This document shows positions 17,460-25,967 of a stretch of DNA of 64,000 nt, in pieces. Source of the stretch: Paenibacillus aurantius (GTDB lineage Bacteria > Bacillota > Bacilli > Paenibacillales > NBRC-103111); contig NZ_CP130318.1 of assembly GCF_032268605.1 (NCBI RefSeq), positions 4,749,501-4,813,500 on the forward strand, read 5' to 3'. The notes beneath the pieces are model-generated. The model ran no database searches and was not told the DNA's origin. It saw only the letters and a list, made by a program, of their open reading frames with translations. The position numbers and the translations under genes were made by a program. Position 1 is the stretch's first letter, and every line of letters starts with the position of its first letter.

Positions 17460-17876
17460 CTATTCCCGGGGAAAGCCCTGCTCGACACGCTTCAGCAGGT
17501 TCTCCGCTTCATCCAGCCATTTCTGCTCGATTTCCGCATCTTTATCTACGGGATCCTGGAACTGGTTGACGAGAGCAGCGGAAACCATAGGGCGCGCCTC
17601 GTTGTCGAGCCCTTCCTCATAAAGATGCTTAAGGGCAAAAGGCTTGCCAAGCCGGATGACGGCGTCCGACTCCTTGGTGTCCCCGTCGAACGTGCCGTGG
17701 ATAACCGTAAAAGGAATCCGGACCCAAATCTTCTGGGCTTCATCCAGATTGGCGTCAAAATACCCGTGATCGTATTCCCAGTTCCCCCCGATGGTGAAAC
17801 CGTAGTCCTCCAGGTAGCTTTGAATATTGACATAAGCCGCTTGCTTGTTCTCGAGTGCAGAAGTCAAGGTAATCAT
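17460..17876 (-). CDS. YugN-like family protein
   Basis: A 138-residue soluble acidic protein resembling the YugN-like family of Bacilli (NWEYDHGYFDANL, IWVRIPFTVIHGTFDG, KPFALKHLYEEG, FQDPVDKDAEIE). GAGGAG lies before the ATG. The family function is unknown. It precedes htrA on the same strand with a 160-base gap that holds the htrA operator, so the two need not be co-transcribed. Confidence 0.85.
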   Translation of the reverse strand: MITLTSALENKQAAYVNIQSYLEDYGFTIGGNWEYDHGYFDANLDEAQKIWVRIPFTVIHGTFDGDTKESDAVIRLGKPFALKHLYEEGLDNEARPMVSAALVNQFQDPVDKDAEIEQKWLDEAENLLKRVEQGFPRE

Positions 17877-18022
17877 GGTCCGTCACTCCTCATCTATAGT
17901 TAGAAGCTAGTTTGGGTTAAATCCCCACAATACATACCTTACATTACCCTTAGTCAGACGGCGGTAAACCTTGAAAGCGATTGCAGGAAAGGGGGATTCC
18001 GGCTTTTTCGGCCCTTAAAATG

Positions 18023-18039
18023 TGTGACAATACCTGACA
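18023..18039. promoter_or_regulatory. GlnR/TnrA-type operator upstream of amt
   Basis: TGTGA-7 bases-TGACA matches TGTNAN7TNACA at every fixed position. It ends 7 bases before the -35 element and is centred about 52 bases upstream of the expected start, the position used for activation by TnrA/GlnR. Confidence 0.8.
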
Positions 18040-18046
18040 TAGAAGA

Positions 18047-18076
18047 TTGACATTGTTGACACCGGATCCTTATAAT
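18047..18076 (+). promoter_or_regulatory. Sigma-A promoter of amt
   Basis: Perfect TTGACA (18047-18052), 18-base spacer, perfect TATAAT (18071-18076), 24 bases before the GTG start. Confidence 0.85.
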
Positions 18077-18100
18077 CTTACTCATGGAGGAGATGAAAAG

Positions 18101-19402
18101 GTGGACATTAACCAGCTTTCTCAAGGATTGGACACCATTTGGGTCGTGCTGACCGCGGCGATGATCCTGCTGATGGAAGGCGGCTTTGCGCTGCTGGAGG
18201 CCGGGTTCGTCCGGCAGAAGAACGCGGTAAGCATCATTATGAAGGTATTCGTCGACATTGCCTTCGGCGCTCTTGTATTCTATTTGATCGGCTTCGGTCT
18301 TATGTACGGCAAGGATGCCGGCGGCTTGATCGGGACCTCCGGCTTTATGCTGGGCGGCGGGCTCGGGCATATCGAGCTCTCCATTACCCACGAAACGTAT
18401 TGGCTCTTTCAGTGCGCCTTCGTCATCGCCGTCATTTCGATTGTATCCGGAGCGGTTGCCGAGCGGATCAATTTCCGGGCCTATATCTTGTACACGATTG
18501 CCATGACCGGTCTCATTTACCCCATTGCCGGCCATTGGATTTGGAGCACCGGGGGATGGCTCGGCAAGCTTGGCATGATTGATTTTGCGGGCTCTGCCGC
18601 GATCCACGGGCTGGGAGGCTTCGCGGCGCTGGCGGCCGCCCTGTTCATCGGGCCCCGCATCGGCAAATTCTCAGCGGACGGAAGACCCAATATCGTTCCC
18701 CCATCCAATCTGCCGCTCGCGTCTGTAGGCGCTTTCGTGCTCTGGTTCGGCTGGTTCGGCTTCAACTCGGGGAGCACCCTAAGCGCTACGAACGGCTCGA
18801 TCGGGCACATAGCCGTCACCACCATGCTGTCCGCGGCGGCGGGAGGCGCGGCCTGCATCCTGTTTACCATGTTCCGCTACCACAAGGCCGACCCCCCTAT
18901 GGTCATTAACGGTTCGCTGGCAGGGCTCGTGGGCATTACGGCCGGATGCGCCTTCGTCTCGGATGTGGCCGCTATTCTGATTGGCGCGGTTTGCGGTATC
19001 GTGATGGTTCTCGTCACCGAGCTTCTGGAAGCCCGCGGAGTGGATGATCCGGTCGGAGCGTTCGCCGTTCACGGGGTTAGCGGCAGCCTGGGAACATTAG
19101 CCGTCGGGCTGTTCGCGACGAAGGAGCTGGCCTCGGAGACGGGACAGGGCTATTACGGCTTGTTCTACGGAGGGGGCTGGCAGCTTCTTGGGGTTCAAGC
19201 GCTTGGCCTGGCGGTGGTCTGCGTATGGGGCTTTGCCGTCACCTGGCTGTTCCTTAAGGGAATCAACCGGATCGTCAAGGTGAGAGTGAGCCGGGATGAG
19301 GAGCTGGTCGGCCTTGACGTCGGCATTCACGGGGTGCCGGCCTACAGCCAGGAGCACGATTTTATTGAAGTGCATGAGTTCCGCAAGGATGTAAAAGGCT
19401 AG
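18101..19402 (+). CDS. amt: Ammonium transporter, Amt/MEP family
   Basis: A 433-residue channel with eleven predicted membrane helices moving ammonium into the cell. Family signatures: MEGGFALLEAGFVRQKN near the N-terminus, the first pore histidine in AAIHGLGGFAAL, GWFGFNSGS, and the second in DDPVGAFAVHGVSGS. The GTG at 18101 is chosen because GGAGGAG lies eight bases upstream; a longer frame from 18047 would start inside the promoter. No glnK/PII gene follows, although Bacilli often pair the two. The GlnR-type box upstream indicates induction when nitrogen is limiting. Confidence 0.96.
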   Translation: MDINQLSQGLDTIWVVLTAAMILLMEGGFALLEAGFVRQKNAVSIIMKVFVDIAFGALVFYLIGFGLMYGKDAGGLIGTSGFMLGGGLGHIELSITHETYWLFQCAFVIAVISIVSGAVAERINFRAYILYTIAMTGLIYPIAGHWIWSTGGWLGKLGMIDFAGSAAIHGLGGFAALAAALFIGPRIGKFSADGRPNIVPPSNLPLASVGAFVLWFGWFGFNSGSTLSATNGSIGHIAVTTMLSAAAGGAACILFTMFRYHKADPPMVINGSLAGLVGITAGCAFVSDVAAILIGAVCGIVMVLVTELLEARGVDDPVGAFAVHGVSGSLGTLAVGLFATKELASETGQGYYGLFYGGGWQLLGVQALGLAVVCVWGFAVTWLFLKGINRIVKVRVSRDEELVGLDVGIHGVPAYSQEHDFIEVHEFRKDVKG

Positions 19403-19443
19403 CAGCGGCCGGAAGATCGCCGAAGCCTGCCTCCAAGAATAAC

Positions 19444-19480
19444 GAAGAAGGCCCCGATTCCTTTGATCGGGGCCTTCTTC
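19444..19480. terminator. Strong hairpin between convergent genes (bidirectional terminator)
   Basis: Perfect 15-bp stem GAAGAAGGCCCCGAT/ATCGGGGCCTTCTTC with a 7-base loop; T-rich on the minus side. It serves amt and probably the 125-residue gene. Confidence 0.75.
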
Positions 19481-19540
19481 GCGGCAGGAGCCCGGCCTGT
19501 TCCGGTGCGGCTCCTTCCTTCTTGTTTTATCCTTTGGGCG

Positions 19541-19918
19541 CTAAGGGAGCTCCTTCTCGATGTCCTCCGGCAGCTCGACCCAATCCTCCGTACGGGAACG
19601 GAGCAGCACGGCCCGCGCTTCCTCCATTTCCCTGCGGAGCCTTTTGACCTGCTCCATCGGCTTCTTCACATAATGAATGTATTCGACCGCCAAATGATGA
19701 TCCGGCTTCTTGCCGGACAGCAGCCGCTTGATCGGCGACATGGTCTGGTAAGCACGCTCTTCCATCATCCGCTTCTTCTCGTAGCGTTCCACAATCTGCA
19801 AAATTTCGGTTATCTGCTCTTCTTTGCGGGCCAGGTAGGCTTCCAAGAAGGGATACACGTCGGCGGCCTTTCTCTTTCCCATTGGCATCGAACCCCCGGC
19901 AAGAAATGCATACTCCAT
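19541..19918 (-). CDS. Conserved-looking helical protein of unknown function, 125 residues
   Basis: No family is recognised. The protein is soluble, highly charged and predicted almost wholly helical (YPFLEAYLARKEEQITEIL, then PMEQVKRLRREMEEARAV), compatible with a small coiled-coil or helical bundle. The ATG at 19918 has AGGTGA upstream; an alternative ATG 30 bases downstream has GGGGG. It has its own upstream region with a 13-base palindrome (19964-19976) and shares a terminator with amt. Codon use resembles its neighbours, so it is probably native. Confidence 0.75.
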   Translation of the reverse strand: MEYAFLAGGSMPMGKRKAADVYPFLEAYLARKEEQITEILQIVERYEKKRMMEERAYQTMSPIKRLLSGKKPDHHLAVEYIHYVKKPMEQVKRLRREMEEARAVLLRSRTEDWVELPEDIEKELP

Positions 19919-19963
19919 GACACATCACCTGTCTTGTAATGTTATCTATATTCACACTACAAA

Positions 19964-19976
19964 AGTGTACTACACT
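19964..19976. promoter_or_regulatory. Perfect 13-base palindrome upstream of the 125-residue gene
   Basis: AGTGTA-C-TACACT, about 46 bases before the ATG at 19918. It looks like a dimeric repressor operator; no matching regulator is visible nearby. Confidence 0.4.
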
Positions 19977-20014
19977 TTCCCCCTCTTGAAAACCCCAAAG
20001 GCCCGTCTGGCATC

Positions 20015-20052
20015 AAAAAACCTCCGCCGGAGATAAACTCCAGCGAAGGTTC
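20015..20052 (-). terminator. Intrinsic terminator of the 3D-domain gene
   Basis: On the minus strand AACCTTCGCTGGAG pairs with CTCCGGCGGAGGTT and is followed by six T. Confidence 0.8.
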
Positions 20053-20055
20053 TTC

Positions 20056-20655
20056 TTACAGCGGAGAGGCTTTGCCTTCCGGTTTCACGACTTTTTTGAC
20101 GGCATTCAGCCGGTCCATCATCGCTTCGGTCACTTTGCCGTCTCCCCGCTTCAGCACGGAAACCTTGACCTTCTTCTTGCCCCACAGGTCGTATACCTGC
20201 TGCTTGGTATCGAAGTAGAGATCGATCTTGTAGCCTTTGATCAGGTTGCCCGTATCCGCCACAACGCCGTAGCCGTAACCGGGAATGTACAGAACGGTCC
20301 CCAGCGGGAAGACTCTCGGATCGGCTGCAATCGTCGAGAACAGATCCTTCCGGACCTTAACGCCCGAGAACGTGATGCCGTACTCCGGATGACCCGGGGA
20401 TTTGCCTGTCGACTCCTTGCCCGCATAATAGCCGGTCGCGACCACCTCGACCGAATCGAGCTGCTTCAAGTCAAGCAGCGCGTAGATGTCCGGGTCCAGC
20501 TGCCCTTCTCCGGCCGGGGGACGGTCCTGGGGAACGGCCCATACCGGGCGGTCCTGGGAGTCCTTCCCGTACCAGCCGGCCAGAACGGCCGCGCCTATGG
20601 CCGCAGCCAGAAGCAGATGCCTTCCCGGTCGGGACGGACGTGTTGCTTTTTTCAT
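20056..20655 (-). CDS. Membrane-anchored 3D-domain protein (YuiC/Sps-like)
   Basis: A 199-residue protein with a basic start and one N-terminal transmembrane helix or uncleaved signal (about 13-28), then a 3D domain (about 68-150) named for its three aspartates: [46 protein letters not shown]. The fold is that of MltA-type lytic transglycosylases and Rpf-related Sps factors, so it probably cleaves or remodels peptidoglycan outside the membrane. It is monocistronic. YocH- and YabE-like proteins share the domain but have extra LysM or G5 domains, absent here. Confidence 0.88.
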   Translation of the reverse strand: MKKATRPSRPGRHLLLAAAIGAAVLAGWYGKDSQDRPVWAVPQDRPPAGEGQLDPDIYALLDLKQLDSVEVVATGYYAGKESTGKSPGHPEYGITFSGVKVRKDLFSTIAADPRVFPLGTVLYIPGYGYGVVADTGNLIKGYKIDLYFDTKQQVYDLWGKKKVKVSVLKRGDGKVTEAMMDRLNAVKKVVKPEGKASPL

Positions 20656-20780
20656 TGTCGGATATAACCTCCCCTTGCAGGTAGAGCCGCCGATGCCTTA
20701 GGGGTCACCGGCCGGCGCTTCTACAGGGTAAGGTTTCCAAATCCGGCACATTTCATGCAAACGGCGGGAAGCTGCTCCGT

Positions 20781-22718
20781 TTAATGGCTTTTGCTGCGAA
20801 TATCCTCGCTGATCAAGGCGATCGTGTCCTCCACGCTCTTCACCCCGATGTCACCCTCGCCGCGTTTGCGGACCGAGAAGGCTTCCGCCTTCACTTCATT
20901 CTCGCCCACGACCAGCATATAAGGGATTTTCTCGAGCTGGGCCTCGCGGATCTTATAGCCGAGCTTCTCGTTGCGCTGATCCGCTTCGGCGCGGATTCCC
21001 GCCTCCTGAAGCTTCTCCGTCACCTTCGAGACATACTCCTCGAACGCCGTCGAAACCGGGATGACGCGAGCCTGAACGGGTGCGAGCCAAGTCGGCAGAG
21101 CCCCGGCGAAGTTCTCCAGCAGGTAAGCCGTCATGCGCTCCATCGTGGAGATGATGCCGCGGTGAATGACAACCGGACGGTGCTTCTGGCCGTCTTCTCC
21201 GACATACTCGAGCTCGAAGCGCTCCGGCAGAAGGAAATCGAGCTGAGCCGTGGACAGCGTCTCTTCTTTCTTCAGGGCCGTCTTGATCTGAACGTCGAGC
21301 TTCGGTCCATAGAATGCGGCTTCTCCTTCGGCTTCGTAGTAAGGCAGGCCGAGCTCTTCCACTACCTCACGCAGCATGCGCTGGGACATTTCCCACATCT
21401 CGTCGTTCGGGAAGTATTTCTCCGTATCCTTAGGATCCCGGTAGGACAAGCGGAACCGGTAGTCCTTGATGCCGAAGTCCTCGTACACCTTGCGGATCAG
21501 GGCAATAACGCGGCTGAACTCCTCCTTGATCTGATCCGGTCGGCAGAAGATATGAGCGTCGTTCAGCGTCATCGCCCGTACCCGGTGAAGCCCCGTCAGA
21601 GCGCCGGACATCTCGTAGCGGTGCATCTGGCCGAGCTCGGCGATCCGCAGCGGCAGGTCGCGGTAGCTGCGCATGTCGCTCTTGTACACCATCATGTGGT
21701 GCGGGCAGTTCATCGGGCGAAGCACGAGCTCCTCATTGTCCATCACCATCTTGGGGAACATGTCCTCGTGGTAGTGGTCCCAGTGGCCGGAAATTTTGTA
21801 CAGGTCGACATTCGCGAGAACCGGCGTATACACGTGGTGGTAGCCGAGCTTCTCTTCCAAGTCGACGATGTACCGTTCCATCGTGCGGCGGAGCTTCGCT
21901 CCGGCCGGCAGCCAGATCGGCAGGCCTTGGCCCACTTCACGGGAGAATGCGAAGATTTTGAGCTCACGCCCCAGCTTGCGGTGGTCCCGCTTCTTCGCCT
22001 CCTCGAGCAGGTGCAGGTGCTCGTCCAGCTGGGCTTTTTTAGGGAAAGCCGTTCCGTAAATACGCTGCAGCATCTTGTTCTTCGAGTCTCCCCGCCAGTA
22101 GGCGCCGGCGACACTAAGCAGCTTAAACGCCTTGATGCGGCCCGTCGACGGAAGATGCGGCCCCCGGCACAGGTCGAAGAATTCGCCCTGGTCGTAGATC
22201 GTGATGACGGCCTCCTCCGGCAGGTCCCGGATGAGCTCCAGCTTCAGCGGGTCTTCCATATGCGTGAAGATGCGGATCGCTTCCTCCCGGCTCACCACGC
22301 GGCGCGTGATGGGGAGATTCTCCTGCGTGATCTTCTCCATTTCCTTCTCGATCTTGGCCAGATCCTCGGAAGACACCGGCGTTTCCAGATCAATGTCATA
22401 GTAGAAGCCGTCCTCGATGACCGGTCCGATCCCGAGCTTGACGGCCTTCTCTCCGTAGAGGCGCTTGATGGCCTGCGCCATCAGGTGAGCCGTGCTGTGG
22501 CGGTAGACCTCGAGGCCTTCGTCGCTGTCGAGGGTCACAATCGCCACCTGGGCGTCTTCCATAAGCTCCGTGCTGAGGTCGACTACTTTCCCGTTAACTT
22601 TACCGGCTACGGCGTTCTTCTTCAGTCCCGGGGAGATGGACTCCGCCACCCGGTCGATGGAAGTCCCTTGGGCGTACTCTCTTACCGCTCCATCCGGCAG
22701 CGTTACTTTGATTACCAT
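20781..22718 (-). CDS. thrS: Threonine-tRNA ligase
   Basis: A 645-residue class-II synthetase. Order: TGS domain (about 1-62), editing domain with [10 protein letters not shown] and [10 protein letters not shown], catalytic core with zinc-ligand segment [10 protein letters not shown], motif 2 ([17 protein letters not shown]) and motif 3 ([17 protein letters not shown]), and the anticodon-binding domain at the end ([10 protein letters not shown]). Length is typical. The gene is preceded by a T-box leader (22751-23029) and the sporulation-linked gene ytxC, the order also found in B. subtilis. Confidence 0.98.
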   Translation of the reverse strand: MVIKVTLPDGAVREYAQGTSIDRVAESISPGLKKNAVAGKVNGKVVDLSTELMEDAQVAIVTLDSDEGLEVYRHSTAHLMAQAIKRLYGEKAVKLGIGPVIEDGFYYDIDLETPVSSEDLAKIEKEMEKITQENLPITRRVVSREEAIRIFTHMEDPLKLELIRDLPEEAVITIYDQGEFFDLCRGPHLPSTGRIKAFKLLSVAGAYWRGDSKNKMLQRIYGTAFPKKAQLDEHLHLLEEAKKRDHRKLGRELKIFAFSREVGQGLPIWLPAGAKLRRTMERYIVDLEEKLGYHHVYTPVLANVDLYKISGHWDHYHEDMFPKMVMDNEELVLRPMNCPHHMMVYKSDMRSYRDLPLRIAELGQMHRYEMSGALTGLHRVRAMTLNDAHIFCRPDQIKEEFSRVIALIRKVYEDFGIKDYRFRLSYRDPKDTEKYFPNDEMWEMSQRMLREVVEELGLPYYEAEGEAAFYGPKLDVQIKTALKKEETLSTAQLDFLLPERFELEYVGEDGQKHRPVVIHRGIISTMERMTAYLLENFAGALPTWLAPVQARVIPVSTAFEEYVSKVTEKLQEAGIRAEADQRNEKLGYKIREAQLEKIPYMLVVGENEVKAEAFSVRKRGEGDIGVKSVEDTIALISEDIRSKSH

Positions 22719-22750
22719 ATTCCTTACCTCCGTTAGGTTTTATTGAACGC

Positions 22751-23029
22751 AAAAAAACGCATCTCTCCTCAAAGGGACGAGTGCGTTCGGCTCGTGGTTC
22801 CACCCTTGTTCGATCCGCAGGGCACACCATACGAATCCTCAGGCATTCGATATCGGGAATGAACCGGCGGTTCTTACTTTCCCGCGAAGGGCGGGGTTCA
22901 GACCGCGGCTGCAAAGGGGTAAATCCGCTGCTATCCGCAAGGAGCTTGCACCGGGTGCTCCTCTCTCTGGGCCGTTTCACAGGGGATCCATGTCTTTGGT
23001 CATCGCCATAGTCAGGTTATTAAGGATTT
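22751..23029 (-). promoter_or_regulatory. T-box leader of thrS
   Basis: The conserved T-box AGGGTGGAACCACGAG lies at 22791-22806 on the minus strand. Just after it, a hairpin with outer arms AACGCA/TGCGTT (about 22752-22787) is followed by seven T and forms the terminator. Upstream, stem I features AGAGAGAGGAGC and GGTGCAAGCTCC are present. ACC (threonine) triplets occur where the specifier is expected, but the exact one was not resolved. Uncharged tRNA-Thr should favour read-through. Confidence 0.92.
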
Positions 23030-23035
23030 TGTTTA

Positions 23036-23064
23036 ATTATAATGATCCGGCTGGCTCCGGTCAA
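23036..23064 (-). promoter_or_regulatory. Sigma-A promoter of the thrS T-box transcript
   Basis: On the minus strand TTGACC (23059-23064), 17-base spacer, TATAAT (23036-23041). The -35 overlaps the stop codon of ytxC. Confidence 0.75.
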
Positions 23065-23984
23065 GGGGATAGCTTTCCGGATTTTACCGGCCGGTTGTCC
23101 AGGCAGGACTTTCCCGCGGCACATTGGTCGCAAACCTTGGCTTTCTCGTCAAAAATTTGGAGGATCGTCTGGATCACCTGGAAGTCCGGGTTAAGGGTAT
23201 GGATCAAAATGCTGCGGGGGGCTACCGTGATTAGGGTACTGACGATCAAGTCTTCAAAATTGAACTCCCGGTCCGGCGTCTCGATCGTAATGCCCGAGTC
23301 CTCGAGATCGGCCTGGATCGGCTCCATCTCTTCGTTGTAGAGGGTAAACTCATTGCCTTCCGTATGCACCAGGTGAACGGACATGATTTTGGCCTGCTGG
23401 ATGAACACAAAATACTTCAACAGCGAAATGAATTCCTGGTACTGCTTATCCATCATGTACTCATCGACCGCATACTCCAGCATTTCCTGAAGCTCTTCCC
23501 GGTACTCCGGCAGCCGGAACAGAAGAAGGCCGTCCAGGTTGAAGTCCGGATTCTTCTTCATATGCTTCTCCAGCTCGGCTGCAAGAGCTTTTTCCCGACG
23601 GGTCACCGCTTCGGCCTTGCCCTTCGCCGGCTCCGGCTGAAAATCCGGGATTTCCCGGCAGTAGGCCACGATCCGCTCATGCTCGTCCGCTTCCTTATAC
23701 TTGTACAGACGGGTGAGCATCGTCCGCAGCAGCCCGTCCTCCTTCTCTTGGACTATGTATTTGGCCAGGCTGGAGCTAACCGCTTTTATAATTTTTCTTT
23801 TGTCGCCCTGGGGCCAGGTAAGGCCTTCCGGCTGGAAACAAACCAGCTCCCGGTACCGGGAATAGGGCCGCCGGATAACCGAGAACCCGGAAGCTTCGGC
23901 TTTGGCCTGCTCCTCCAGTCTCTCATAAAGCCTATCGGCTGCGTCGTAGGACCCGGCCATCTGGACGATTGTTATGGATTTCAT
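23061..23984 (-). CDS. ytxC: YtxC-like sporulation protein
   Basis: A 307-residue protein resembling B. subtilis YtxC, a sporulation-linked protein of unknown function also encoded just upstream of thrS. It is rich in charged helices in the middle (KYKEADEHERIVAYC, DEYMMDKQYQEFISLLKYFVF) and ends with a compact alpha/beta region and a CDQCAAGKSC motif near the C-terminus that could bind metal. The ATG at 23984 is chosen with GGAG eight bases upstream; a GTG three codons earlier is the alternative. Assignment rests on the ytxC-thrS gene order and general resemblance. Confidence 0.78.
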   Translation of the reverse strand: MKSITIVQMAGSYDAADRLYERLEEQAKAEASGFSVIRRPYSRYRELVCFQPEGLTWPQGDKRKIIKAVSSSLAKYIVQEKEDGLLRTMLTRLYKYKEADEHERIVAYCREIPDFQPEPAKGKAEAVTRREKALAAELEKHMKKNPDFNLDGLLLFRLPEYREELQEMLEYAVDEYMMDKQYQEFISLLKYFVFIQQAKIMSVHLVHTEGNEFTLYNEEMEPIQADLEDSGITIETPDREFNFEDLIVSTLITVAPRSILIHTLNPDFQVIQTILQIFDEKAKVCDQCAAGKSCLDNRPVKSGKLSP

Positions 23985-24199
23985 GCCCCTCACTCCTCTC
24001 CCTTGTTATAAAGCCCCATTCCTTTATTCTTATAAAGTATATGGCCGGGGATAGGAGGATATACGACGTAAAAAAAACCATATCGGGGTGGATTCGGGAA
24101 GTGCGACCGCGGTTAGCGGTAGTTTTTTATGCCGAGCGGATGTCGAGACCTTCACGGGATGACAGGCATCCGCTGCGGTATAGACAATAGTCCCCTATT
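23985..24199. other. Short gap at the left border of the AT-rich island
   Basis: No convincing gene. An AGGAGG at about 24055 has no start codon at a suitable distance. A small hairpin ACCGC/GCGGT at about 24107-24121 is followed by GTTTTTTA on the plus strand and looks like a terminator without an upstream gene. Base composition changes from GC-rich to AT-rich near 24200. Confidence 0.4.
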
Positions 24200-24499
24200 T
24201 TAATGACCGTTGAGATTATTTTCCATTACAAAAAAATGTCCTAGAATGCCTAATACCCGAATATAATTGCTTGGTTCGTCAAAAATATTGGTCTTTGCCA
24301 CCATAAACAGACCATAATCTTTTATCCCTTCGTTATACATATCACTAGTTCTATGAAAGCAACTATTGTTTGTATTTGGTTGACACATCACGCCATGGAC
24401 TTCATTTAAATATCTGTGATATTTGTTGGAAGGATTTGTTTTAACCAACACAAAGGCAATTACGATTATTATTACTAATAGCAAAGGTATCTTTTTCAT
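24200..24499 (-). CDS. Small anchored or exported protein, possibly DUF4359-like
   Basis: A 99-residue protein with an N-terminal hydrophobic helix (IPLLLVIIIVIAFVLV) followed by TNPSNKYHRYLNEV, two cysteines about ten residues apart (VMCQPNTNNSC), and a C-terminal VLGILGHFFVM. The helix-TNPS-Y pattern and the glycine-rich end recall DUF4359, a family of unknown function, but this is a weak match by eye. GGAGG lies nine bases before the ATG. Codons are AT-rich, unlike the surrounding genes, suggesting recent transfer. It diverges from the secreted protein at 24695. Confidence 0.65.
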   Translation of the reverse strand: MKKIPLLLVIIIVIAFVLVKTNPSNKYHRYLNEVHGVMCQPNTNNSCFHRTSDMYNEGIKDYGLFMVAKTNIFDEPSNYIRVLGILGHFFVMENNLNGH

Positions 24500-24694
24500 A
24501 ATAAATAACCTCCAATATACAATTTGGTTAACTAAACGTAAGTTTTCCTCCTAATTTATCCTCCTTTTATTTGAAATAAATATTTATATAAGACTATCGA
24601 TTTATAGTTAATTATAGCATTGCATATTTACAAATTATAGTATATGATTGAAACCTAAGAATATATTCCATTTAAAGGAAAGGAATGAAATTTT

Positions 24695-25681
24695 ATGTTT
24701 AAAAGTAAAATATCAAGATCTTTGGTAACTGCTGTCGCTCTATTCTCAATTTTTCAAACTACTTGCCTGGCTGACTCACCTTTTGATCAGAAGAAATCTA
24801 AAATAGTAAACGTCTCTGATGTTTCAATTACGCTTCTAAGTGATGGAAGGATTAAGGGATTAGACAAACCAGAAAAACTTAGCAAGACGCAAAAAGCGGA
24901 AATTTTAAAGGTAATTCGATTTACTGAAGATGATGTAGCACAAATCCCTGATGAGTTACAAAATCAGTTACTCAAAGAAGGCGGGGTTAAGGTAGAAACT
25001 ACAGCAAGTGATTTAATCCATACCTACACTGACTTAAATGGACAAGATCATATTGTTACTGATAATAACCAAGAAGAAATCGACGCAATTAAAGCCAATG
25101 ATATGAAAACCTTAGCTGCTCAATCCGGAGAAATTACAACATTTGAGACGGGACTTGGCTCAGTACAAGAAGGTTCATTCTCGGCAAGAGGATATGTTAC
25201 ATATTTAGGAAAATCGTCAAATGGAATTGAATATAATTATAGCTATAAAACAATGTTTACATGGAGTGCACGTCCCGCATGGTATTTCGAAGATAAAATT
25301 GCACAAACTTGGCAGGGGAATACAACTAGCACCAACACTATTGGGGAGTATAAGGTAAATACTTTCTCAAGTAGCGGTAACCCTACGGGCACTTATTATT
25401 ACGGATTAAAGGATGTAGACAGAAGCAGCGTATCTGGAACTACCGCTACTGTTGATATAGTTTATTTAGATGGTCAGCATGTCGGTTGGTTACAGGATAA
25501 CGTAAAAATTCCTGTGGGTGGAAACGAAGGGACAACTGGTCAATTCGCTTCAGCTTATGCCCATTCATGGACAAACAACCTTATAGACATAATATTACAA
25601 AATTTGGGATTTCAATTTGAATCGGCCCCTGGTGATAAGTGGACTTGGAGAAATTCCTATATTATTGGACAGTGGTACTAA
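24695..25681 (+). CDS. Secreted protein of unknown function, AT-rich gene
   Basis: A 328-residue protein, not assigned to any family. A signal peptide (basic SKISRS, hydrophobic LVTAVALFSIF) probably ends after CLA; the single cysteine lies outside a proper lipobox. The first 150 residues are polar with a helical QIPDELQNQLLKEG region; the C-terminal 180 residues look beta-rich with many aromatic and Ser/Thr residues (YVTYLGKSSNGIEYNYSYKT, YYYGLKDVDRS, WTWRNSYIIGQWY). No catalytic motif is visible. AAAGGAAAGGA precedes the ATG. Codon use is strongly AT-biased relative to the flanking genes. It has its own terminator (25739-25778). Confidence 0.8.
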   Translation: MFKSKISRSLVTAVALFSIFQTTCLADSPFDQKKSKIVNVSDVSITLLSDGRIKGLDKPEKLSKTQKAEILKVIRFTEDDVAQIPDELQNQLLKEGGVKVETTASDLIHTYTDLNGQDHIVTDNNQEEIDAIKANDMKTLAAQSGEITTFETGLGSVQEGSFSARGYVTYLGKSSNGIEYNYSYKTMFTWSARPAWYFEDKIAQTWQGNTTSTNTIGEYKVNTFSSSGNPTGTYYYGLKDVDRSSVSGTTATVDIVYLDGQHVGWLQDNVKIPVGGNEGTTGQFASAYAHSWTNNLIDIILQNLGFQFESAPGDKWTWRNSYIIGQWY

Positions 25682-25738
25682 ACCAGATTTTAAAAGTTGC
25701 TCTAATTGATAGAAAATAATTAATAGATAAGTTTTCTC

Positions 25739-25778
25739 AGCCCTTTTTGCTTCTACAAGAAGCTAGAAGGGCTTTATT
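25739..25778 (+). terminator. Intrinsic terminator of the secreted-protein gene
   Basis: AGCCCTT..GCTTC pairs with GAAGC..GAAGGGCT around ACAA-type loop and is followed by TTATT. From 25779 to 25917 nothing recognisable is seen: AT-rich, with an open frame of about 45 codons lacking a start. Confidence 0.75.
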
Positions 25779-25917
25779 GCGTTTAAGATTTAGTCATGGA
25801 CTTAAATACTATTTCCATAAAACAAATGATATCGTGAGCAGTATCAACAGTGAAATGCAATTCACTGGACCTCGCTTATGTTCTCGTGCATTTGCCGCTA
25901 AGACAATTAATTAAGCA

Positions 25918-25950
25918 CAAAAAAACCGGACCCCGAAATTCGGGATCCGG
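25918..25950 (-). terminator. Intrinsic terminator of mqnC
   Basis: On the minus strand CCGGATCCCGAA pairs with TTCGGGGTCCGG (one G-T pair), then seven T. Confidence 0.85.
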
Positions 25951-25967
25951 AGAATGGCCTGGTTCTG

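Noticed and set aside
20784-22736. Frame of 650 codons on the plus strand opposite thrS
   Set aside because: thrS is unmistakable on the minus strand with T-box leader; the opposite frame lacks any recognisable domain.
23969-24190. Possible 73-residue plus-strand gene left of the AT-rich island
   Set aside because: Begins inside the ytxC region, has no ribosome site and no sensible composition; the AGGAGG nearby does not serve its start.
25779-25917. Transposase or gene remnant in the AT-rich gap before mqnC
   Set aside because: About 45 codons are open without a start, but the translation matches no transposase motif and no inverted repeats or target duplication were seen.
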